The notes under the pieces are model-generated. The model saw nothing but the letters and a program-made list of their open reading frames with translations. It was not told the origin of the DNA and searched no databases. A stretch of 64,000 nt of DNA from Flavobacterium ajazii (GTDB lineage: Bacteria > Bacteroidota > Bacteroidia > Flavobacteriales > Flavobacteriaceae), in NCBI RefSeq assembly GCF_010614725.1, contig NZ_JAAEHL010000002.1, positions 62,001-126,000 of the forward strand, in the 5' to 3' direction. This document shows positions 58,415 to 64,000 of the stretch, in pieces. The position numbers and the translations under genes were made by a program. The first letter of the stretch is position 1, and each line of letters starts with the position of its first letter.

Positions 58415-59875
58415 ATGAAAAGAATATCAAAAAATTTAGTTTTATTATTTTTGGCAGCATTTAGCCTGCAGGCCTGTGATGACAATGATGATGTTGCTAC
58501 TCCAAAAAATCTCCAAATAAATAATTTTATTTGGAGAGGACTAAATGAAGTTTATTTATGGCAAGCTGATGTACCAAACCTTGCCGATAACCGTTTTGCA
58601 GACCAAAATGCGCTGGATTCATTTTTGAAAGGATATTCAAAACCGGAAGATTTATTTGAAGATTTATTAAATAAACCTGAAAGCAAGTATCCTAACGGAG
58701 ATGCAATTGATCGTTTTAGCTGGATTGTAGACGATTATACTGTTTTAGAACAAGAACTAAACGGAATTACAAAAAACAGTGGTATTGATTTTAGATTAAG
58801 CAGACAATCTACAGGATCGAACAATTTAGTAGGTTATATACGATACATTATTCCTAACTCAGACGCATCGGGCAAAAGTATAAAACGCGGAGACTTATTT
58901 ACGAGTGTTAACGGTACCCCGCTTACCATTTCCAACTACGAATCATTACTTTTAGATTCTGATAGTTACACTTTAAATCTGGCGGATTATAACGGAAGTA
59001 CTTTTGTTCTAAATGGAAAATCTGTTTCTCTTACCAAAACGGTTTTAGAAGAAAACCCGGTCTTAATCACCAAAACAATAACTTCAGGCAGCCACAAAAT
59101 TGGATATTTAATGTATAATGGCTTCTATAATGAATATGACGATGCCCTTAATCAGGCTTTCTCACAATTAAAAACATCAGGAGTTACAGATTTAGTTTTG
59201 GATTTAAGATACAATGGTGGTGGCTCTGTTCATTCTGCAACATTATTAGCAAGTATGATTACAGGACAATTTAAGGACCAGGTATTCTCAAAAAGACAAT
59301 ATAATTCTAAAATAATGACAGGTTTAACCAATGATGACCTTGAATCATTTAATGAAAGATTTACGGACAAAACAGGCAGTGGAGCCACTTTGAACAGTTT
59401 AAATCTAAACACTGTCTACATTATAACAACCGGAAGTACTGCCTCAGCCAGTGAATTGGTAGTAAATGGCCTAAAACCATACATCACTGTGATTCAAATT
59501 GGTGAGACCACTGTAGGTAAAAATGTTGGTTCTTTTACAGTTTATGATTCTGAAACCTTATCAAAAACCAAAGTAAATCCAACTCATAAATATGCGATGC
59601 AGCCTTTGGTCTTTAAAATTACAAATTCAGCTAACTTTGGAGATTACACAGGAGGACTACCACCGACCTACCAACAGACCGAAAGTGTTTTTACATACGG
59701 TGTTTTAGGCGACCCGTCAGAACCTTTATTAAATCTTGCTATCTCAAAAATTACAGGTTCAACAGCAAAAAGAACACAAACAGACAAAGACCAGACTCTC
59801 CCTTATTTTTCAGACTCAAAATCAATGCGCCGTTTTGGTCGTGAAATGTACATAGATAGTCCTTTGAAAAACTAA
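58415..59875 (+). CDS. S41 (C-terminal processing type) peptidase lipoprotein
   Basis: A 486-residue lipoprotein with lipobox LQAC (Cys21). A helical N-terminal domain (about 30-130) contains NFIWRGLNEVYLWQADVP. A PDZ-like segment (about 140-215) has GYIRYIIPNSDASGKSIKRGDLFTSVNGTPL. The S41 protease domain (about 225-430) has DLVLDLRYNGGGSVHSATLLASM and TTGSTASASELVVNGL, where the Ser in TASASE is the likely nucleophile, with a downstream Lys in the TTVGKNVGS region. Such proteases cleave envelope proteins near C-termini. It is divergent from the sigma-factor operon. Confidence 0.92.
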   Translation: MKRISKNLVLLFLAAFSLQACDDNDDVATPKNLQINNFIWRGLNEVYLWQADVPNLADNRFADQNALDSFLKGYSKPEDLFEDLLNKPESKYPNGDAIDRFSWIVDDYTVLEQELNGITKNSGIDFRLSRQSTGSNNLVGYIRYIIPNSDASGKSIKRGDLFTSVNGTPLTISNYESLLLDSDSYTLNLADYNGSTFVLNGKSVSLTKTVLEENPVLITKTITSGSHKIGYLMYNGFYNEYDDALNQAFSQLKTSGVTDLVLDLRYNGGGSVHSATLLASMITGQFKDQVFSKRQYNSKIMTGLTNDDLESFNERFTDKTGSGATLNSLNLNTVYIITTGSTASASELVVNGLKPYITVIQIGETTVGKNVGSFTVYDSETLSKTKVNPTHKYAMQPLVFKITNSANFGDYTGGLPPTYQQTESVFTYGVLGDPSEPLLNLAISKITGSTAKRTQTDKDQTLPYFSDSKSMRRFGREMYIDSPLKN

Positions 59876-59888
59876 AAAAACAAAAAAT

Positions 59889-59920
59889 AAATGCCCCAAA
59901 AAAAATCTTTTGGGGCATTT
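59889..59920. terminator. Bidirectional terminator
   Basis: A 13-bp stem (AAATGCCCCAAAA with TTTTGGGGCATTT) around a 6-base loop, between the convergent protease and ABC-F genes. Confidence 0.9.
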
Positions 59921-59944
59921 TTCTTTAAAAAGAAAAGCATTTTA

Positions 59945-61579
59945 TTACTTTTCAATTTCTCTCATAGAATCCATTTTCTTATGCGCTAAGAAACCTGCTA
60001 TATCTTCAAAATGCTCTTTTACACGTTTGTTTCCGAACTCAAAAACTTTAGTTGCCAATCCGTCAAGGAAATCACGGTCGTGAGAAACCAGGATTAAAGT
60101 TCCGTCAAAATCACGAAGCGCATCTTTAATAATATCTTTTGTCTTCATATCAAGGTGATTCGAAGGCTCGTCCAGAATTAACAAGTTAACAGGTTCCAAC
60201 AATAGTTTAATCATTGCCAGACGTGTTTTTTCTCCTCCGGAAAGTACTTTTACTTTTTTGGTAATATCATCACCCTGAAACATGAAAGCTCCTAAAATGT
60301 TTTTAATCTGGGTTCTGATATCTCCAACCGCAATACTATCAATTGTTTCGAAAATTGTTGCATTTTCATCCAACAAAGCTGCCTGATTTTGAGCAAAATA
60401 TCCAATTTGTGCATTATGACCAATTTCTACACTTCCGGAATCAACACCAATTTCTTTCATAATCGCTTTAATCATTGTTGATTTTCCTTCTCCGTTTTTC
60501 CCGACAAAAGCAACTTTCTGACCACGCTCGATTACAATATTAGCGTCTTTAAAAACAACATGATCACCATAAGCTTTAGACATTTCTTTTACAATAACCG
60601 GATATTGACCAGAACGTGCTGCAGGTGGGAATTTTAATCGTAATGCAGAAGTATCCACCTCATCAACCTGAACGATTTCTAGTTTTTCAAGCATTTTTAC
60701 ACGAGACTGAACCGCATCTGTTTTAGAAAACGTTCCTTTAAAACGTTCGATAAACGCTCGGTTATCAGCAATCATCTTTTGCTGTTCATCATATGCTTTT
60801 TGCTGATGAATACGACGATCTTTTCTAAGTTCTAAGTAATGAGAATATTTTGCTTTATAATCGTAAATTCTCCCCATTGTCACTTCGATCGTACGATTGG
60901 TGATATTATCTACAAATGCTCTATCGTGCGAAATAACCACAACTGCTTTGGCCTGAGTCAATAAAAAATCCTCTAACCATTGGATACTTTCAATATCCAT
61001 GTGATTAGTAGGTTCATCCAGCAAAATCAAATCTGGTTTTCTTAATAGAATCTTTGCCAGTTCAATACGCATTCTCCATCCTCCTGAAAACTCAGAAGTC
61101 TGGCGACCAAAATCCTCACGCTCAAAACCTAGACCAACTAAAATCTTCTCAACCTCTGCTTCGTAGTTTACCTCTTCAATTGCATAAAATTTCTCGCTTA
61201 GGTCAGAAACTCTTTCGATTAGCTTCATGTAATCATCGCTTTCATAATCTGTGCGAACGGTCAATTGCTCGTTGATTTCATCAATTTCGGCTTTCATTTT
61301 AAAAATCTCACTGAAAGCTTTAGACGCTTCTTCCATCACAGTAGCTCCGTCCTCGGTTAGCAAATGCTGAGGCAGATAAGCGATTACAGCTTCTTTAGGA
61401 GCAGAAATACTTCCGGTAGAAGGTTTGTTTGCTCCTGCAATTATTTTCAAAAGTGTCGATTTTCCCGCACCATTTTTACCCATAAGGGCAATTTTATCAT
61501 TTTCATTAATAGCAAAAGAAACATCACTAAAAAGTGTAGTTCCGCCAAACTGAACCGAAATATCGTTAACTGTAATCAT
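59945..61579 (-). CDS. ABC-F family ATPase (translation-associated)
   Basis: A 544-residue protein with two ABC domains and no TM helices. Domain 1 has ALMGKNGAGKSTLLKIIAG and FSGGWRMRIELAKILLRKPDLILLDEPTNHMD. Domain 2 has AFVGKNGEGKSTMIKAI and LSGGEKTRLAMIKLLLEPVNLLILDEPSNHLD. The linker between them (about 240-315, charged, KDRRIHQQKAYDEQQKMIADN) is the P-site tRNA-interaction motif of ABC-F proteins. The C-terminus ends soon after domain 2. It works on ribosomes in the EttA/YbiT/Uup group, with no reason to think of antibiotic resistance. Confidence 0.95.
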   Translation of the reverse strand: MITVNDISVQFGGTTLFSDVSFAINENDKIALMGKNGAGKSTLLKIIAGANKPSTGSISAPKEAVIAYLPQHLLTEDGATVMEEASKAFSEIFKMKAEIDEINEQLTVRTDYESDDYMKLIERVSDLSEKFYAIEEVNYEAEVEKILVGLGFEREDFGRQTSEFSGGWRMRIELAKILLRKPDLILLDEPTNHMDIESIQWLEDFLLTQAKAVVVISHDRAFVDNITNRTIEVTMGRIYDYKAKYSHYLELRKDRRIHQQKAYDEQQKMIADNRAFIERFKGTFSKTDAVQSRVKMLEKLEIVQVDEVDTSALRLKFPPAARSGQYPVIVKEMSKAYGDHVVFKDANIVIERGQKVAFVGKNGEGKSTMIKAIMKEIGVDSGSVEIGHNAQIGYFAQNQAALLDENATIFETIDSIAVGDIRTQIKNILGAFMFQGDDITKKVKVLSGGEKTRLAMIKLLLEPVNLLILDEPSNHLDMKTKDIIKDALRDFDGTLILVSHDRDFLDGLATKVFEFGNKRVKEHFEDIAGFLAHKKMDSMREIEK

Positions 61580-61651
61580 GTTAGATCTTTAGATTTTAGA
61601 CTGCTTAGATTGTTCGTTTTCTGAGCAAGTATTTTTTTGAAGCCGCAAAGA

Positions 61652-61737
61652 TAGATTAATTAGACAATGTGTCAATGAGATAATTAGAAAATGTGCCAAT
61701 TTGAGAATTAGATAATTTTCAAAATCTTAAATAAAAC
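61652..61737. repeat. ATGAGATAATTAG word repeats
   Basis: CAATGAGATAATTAG occurs at about 61671-61685, with related words (AATTTGAGAATTAGATAATT) just after it and an inverted copy (CTAATTATCTCATT) at about 61791-61804. The same word is found after rluE (about 35557-35572). No gene is present here. Confidence 0.6.
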
Positions 61738-61769
61738 AAAACCCGAAAGTTTTAAGACTATCGGGTTTT
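61738..61769 (-). terminator. Terminator of the GlmU-like gene
   Basis: Stem AAAACCCGA with TCGGGTTTT and T run on the minus strand, 40 bases beyond the stop of the GlmU-like gene. Confidence 0.85.
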
Positions 61770-61808
61770 CATTATCTCATTTTCAAATTGACTAATTATC
61801 TCATTAAA

Positions 61809-62984
61809 TCAGTCTTTTCTCCATTTTTTTGTTTCCTCAAAAACATGCTCTAAAATTGCAGCTTCCGTTTCATCAAATTCAATATTTCTGCGAGCCATAA
61901 CCAGTTTTGCAGTTTCAAAAGCTTTTTTGGTAATATAAGTTGTAAAACCAGCTGCTCCGCCCCATGAAAAACTCGGAACAAAATTACGAGGAAAACCGCT
62001 TCCGAAAATATTAGCACTCACACCTACTACCGTCCCTGTATTAAACATCGTATTGATCCCGCATTTACTATGATCCCCCATCATCAGACCACAAAACTGA
62101 AGTCCGGTTTTAGCAAAACCTTCCGTCTCGTAACTCCATAATTTTACTTCTTCATAGTTATTTTTCAGATTCGAATTATTACTGTCTGCTCCAATATTAC
62201 ACCATTCACCCAAAACAGAATCACCTAAAAATCCATCATGTCCCTTATTTGAATTTGCAAAAAGAACAGCATTTTTAACTTCTCCTCCTATTCTGGATCC
62301 CGGCCCAACTGTTGTGGCTCCATAAATTTTTGCATTCAGTTTTACCTGTGCATTTTCACATAAAGCAAAAGGTCCCCGAATTACAGTTCCCTCCATAATT
62401 TCAGCATTCTTACCTATATATATAGGACCTGTTGAAGCATTCAAAGTTACAAACTCCAGTTTCGCTCCTTGTTCAATAAAAATATTTTCAGGAGAAATAA
62501 CATTTACACTTTTTGGAATTGGCTGTGATTTACGACCTTCTATCAAATAAGCAAAATCTGCACGAATTGCAGCATCGTTCTTAGAAAAAATATCCCAGGT
62601 ATGCTCAACCGTTAGACAATCATCATTGTACTGAATAATTTCATATGAGTCAAAATCAACTTCTTCCTGATTTTCGGTTGTAAAAAAAGCAATTACATCA
62701 TCACCTTTAAAAATTGCCTGATTTTCCTTTAGTTCGGAAACCATTTCAACAAGCGTATCATTTGGCAAATATGCTGCGTTTATCATTACATTTTCCTCCA
62801 TTTCTACCATCGGAAATTTGGCAGACAAATATTCTTCTGTAATTGTAGTGATTGTAGATCCTAAACGGGCTTCCCATTTTTGACGAATCGTCATGATTCC
62901 GATTAAGATATCAGCCACGGGCCTTGTAAAAGTAAAAGGTAATAAAGCGTTTCGAACGGGACCGTCAAAAAGAATGTAGTTCAT
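61809..62984 (-). CDS. GlmU-like sugar nucleotidyltransferase family protein
   Basis: A 391-residue protein. The N-terminal half has MNYILFDGPVRNALLPFTFTRPVADILIGIMTIRQKWEARLG, a nucleotidyltransferase-like fold without the usual LAAGxGTRM loop. The C-terminal half is a left-handed beta-helix of hexapeptide repeats (PENIFIEQGAKLEFVTLNAS, GPIYIGKNAEIMEGTVIRGPFALCENAQVKLNAKI, GEWCNIGADSNNSNLKNNYEEVKLW). The family is often labelled GlmU or putative sugar nucleotidyl transferase in Bacteroidota. The missing loop leaves the true reaction open. Confidence 0.88.
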   Translation of the reverse strand: MNYILFDGPVRNALLPFTFTRPVADILIGIMTIRQKWEARLGSTITTITEEYLSAKFPMVEMEENVMINAAYLPNDTLVEMVSELKENQAIFKGDDVIAFFTTENQEEVDFDSYEIIQYNDDCLTVEHTWDIFSKNDAAIRADFAYLIEGRKSQPIPKSVNVISPENIFIEQGAKLEFVTLNASTGPIYIGKNAEIMEGTVIRGPFALCENAQVKLNAKIYGATTVGPGSRIGGEVKNAVLFANSNKGHDGFLGDSVLGEWCNIGADSNNSNLKNNYEEVKLWSYETEGFAKTGLQFCGLMMGDHSKCGINTMFNTGTVVGVSANIFGSGFPRNFVPSFSWGGAAGFTTYITKKAFETAKLVMARRNIEFDETEAAILEHVFEETKKWRKD

Positions 62985-63131
62985 ATATAATAAATTTGGT
63001 ACTTGTTAAAATCTTGATTTGGTTATCATTTCCAAAGTTACAAATATTTATGCGTTAGACTAAAGATCTGTTTTCATAAAACAAAGAAAACTCTTCTGAT
63101 TATTTTCGAAAAATTAGATTTAAGCCATAAA

Positions 63132-63157
63132 AAAAGCCTCCCAAATGGAAGGCTTTT
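63132..63157 (-). terminator. Terminator of rpmE2
   Basis: Stem AAAAGCCT with AGGCTTTT and T run on the minus strand, 20 bases after the L31 stop. Confidence 0.8.
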
Positions 63158-63177
63158 GTATCAATATAAAACAGCTA

Positions 63178-63432
63178 TTATTTTTTAGCGTGTTTTGCAT
63201 ATTTAGTTTTGAACTTGTCAATACGTCCTGCAGTATCGATAAGTTTAGATTTACCAGTATAAAAAGGGTGAGATGTTCTGGAAATCTCCATTTTTACAAC
63301 TGGATACTCAACTCCGTCAACTTCAATTGTTTCTTTTGTATCTGCTGTAGATTTAGTGATAAAAACGTCATCATTTGACATGTCTTTAAATGCAACTAAT
63401 CTGTAATTTTCTGGGTGAATTCCTTTTTTCAT
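63178..63432 (-). CDS. rpmE2: 50S ribosomal protein L31 type B
   Basis: An 84-residue protein: [40 protein letters not shown], then the conserved [34 protein letters not shown]. The SHPFYTGK motif identifies L31. The Cys residues of the zinc-binding form are missing, so it is the zinc-independent type B. It is a single gene with its own terminator, upstream of the GlmU-like gene on the same strand. Confidence 0.97.
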
Positions 63433-63683
63433 CTTTTCTTTTATTTATTGTTTCAGAGCATTTTTATTTTGAGGCTTTCTCATGGTTAGAAAAAGGTATA
63501 AACAAATGATACTCTTTTTATTTAAAAATTTAATTATTTTTGAGTGTGCAAATTTACAATTCTTTTTTAATAAACAAATACTTAACCTGCTTTTTTTTAG
63601 TTAATTTCAAAAAGCTTTTTTTATCTTCGATTATATTGGGAATTGCTATATTTGTGGATTAATTTTAAAACATATAAAAAAAT

Positions 63684-64000
63684 ATGATTAATGAAGTTAT
63701 AAAGAAGAATGGAATTACATTTGGTTTAATCATAGGAATTGTTGCTTGTCTGTCACAAACCTTTGTATATGTTGGGGGATCCACTGTTTATAAAAGCTCT
63801 TTATTTGGCATTATTGTTTGGTTATCATATTGGGGCATAAGGATATTTCAAGCTATTATAACTAAAAAACAATTAGAAAACACAATTACTTTAAAAGATT
63901 CTTTTACTACTTTATTAATATCGACAAGCATTGGAATATTTATATCAATTACATTCAACTACATCTTATACAACCATATAGCTCCTGAATTTAAACCTGA
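63684..64000 (+). CDS. DUF4199-type membrane protein, 3' end outside window
   Basis: The frame opens with ATG at 63684 (MINEVIKKNGITFGLIIGIVACLSQ) and stays open to the end of the window, so at least 105 residues are visible. It has three hydrophobic segments (IIGIVACLSQTFVYVGG, SSLFGIIVWLSYWGI, TTLLISTSIGIFISITFNYILY). The KNGITFGLIIGI start and the later KDSFTTLLIS are typical of DUF4199 proteins of Bacteroidota. The function is unknown. It is divergent from rpmE2. Confidence 0.8.
   Translation, partial: MINEVIKKNGITFGLIIGIVACLSQTFVYVGGSTVYKSSLFGIIVWLSYWGIRIFQAIITKKQLENTITLKDSFTTLLISTSIGIFISITFNYILYNHIAPEFKP

Overview
The window looks like the chromosome of a Flavobacterium-type member of the Bacteroidota. 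The DNA is AT-rich. Several genes are preceded by the Bacteroidota -7 promoter element (TAnnTTTG). Two large secreted proteins end in type IX secretion sorting domains, SPII lipoproteins are abundant, and the gene families (DUF4252, GxxExxY, four-helix-bundle S23, BtuG-like propeller, MGS-less CarB) are typical of that phylum. No rRNA, tRNA, CRISPR array, prophage or classical insertion sequence was seen.

Layout. 1-7000 is accessory: a truncated membrane/coiled-coil protein, a vWA-like lipoprotein, an orphan HsdR-N-type nuclease, a YidD-like protein, small secreted proteins, two VOC proteins, a SymE-type toxin divergent from an XRE regulator, and a SUKH protein. 7100-12900 is an RND efflux operon (membrane fusion protein, pump, outer membrane factor). 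13700-14700 is a Fic protein with its own HTH and a palindromic operator. 14800-16400 holds a TPR protein and a Kir-type K+ channel. 16450-23000 is a probable light-response cluster: a CarH/LitR-like MerR regulator with the B12-binding motifs, SRPBCC, photolyase, ABC1 kinase, TetR, TIGR01777 epimerase and YceI. 23300-34850 has a thioesterase, RmuC, a sigma factor with a TM/beta-barrel protein, a T9SS-secreted nuclease and an SDR. 35000-36100 holds two RNA-modification genes.

36200-47700 is a cobalamin locus. On the minus strand are a BtuFCD-type ABC importer genes. On the plus strand are cobU, a bluB-cobT fusion, cobS and cobC (lower-ligand synthesis and nucleotide-loop assembly). A cobalamin riboswitch then precedes btuB and a BtuG-like surface propeller. 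No corrin-ring synthesis genes are present, so this is uptake and cobinamide salvage. It fits the presence of a B12-dependent light regulator 20 kb away.

48000-64000 holds a DASS transporter broken by one in-frame TGA, rpmH, carB, a T9SS NHL protein, an ECF sigma/anti-sigma/DUF4252 operon, an S41 protease, an ABC-F ATPase, a GlmU-like enzyme, rpmE2 and a truncated DUF4199 gene.

The most unusual signal is a set of small inverted-repeat-bounded units in or near the B12 and light loci. A GxxExxY (PD-(D/E)XK-like) gene with terminal inverted repeats splits btuC from btuD. An apparent ORF-less deletion derivative of the same unit lies just upstream of the photolyase gene. A four-helix-bundle (S23/IVS-type) gene bounded by a 24/25-bp inverted repeat sits directly before cobU. 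Together they suggest two families of tiny cargo-bearing mobile or excisable units that have not been annotated as such.
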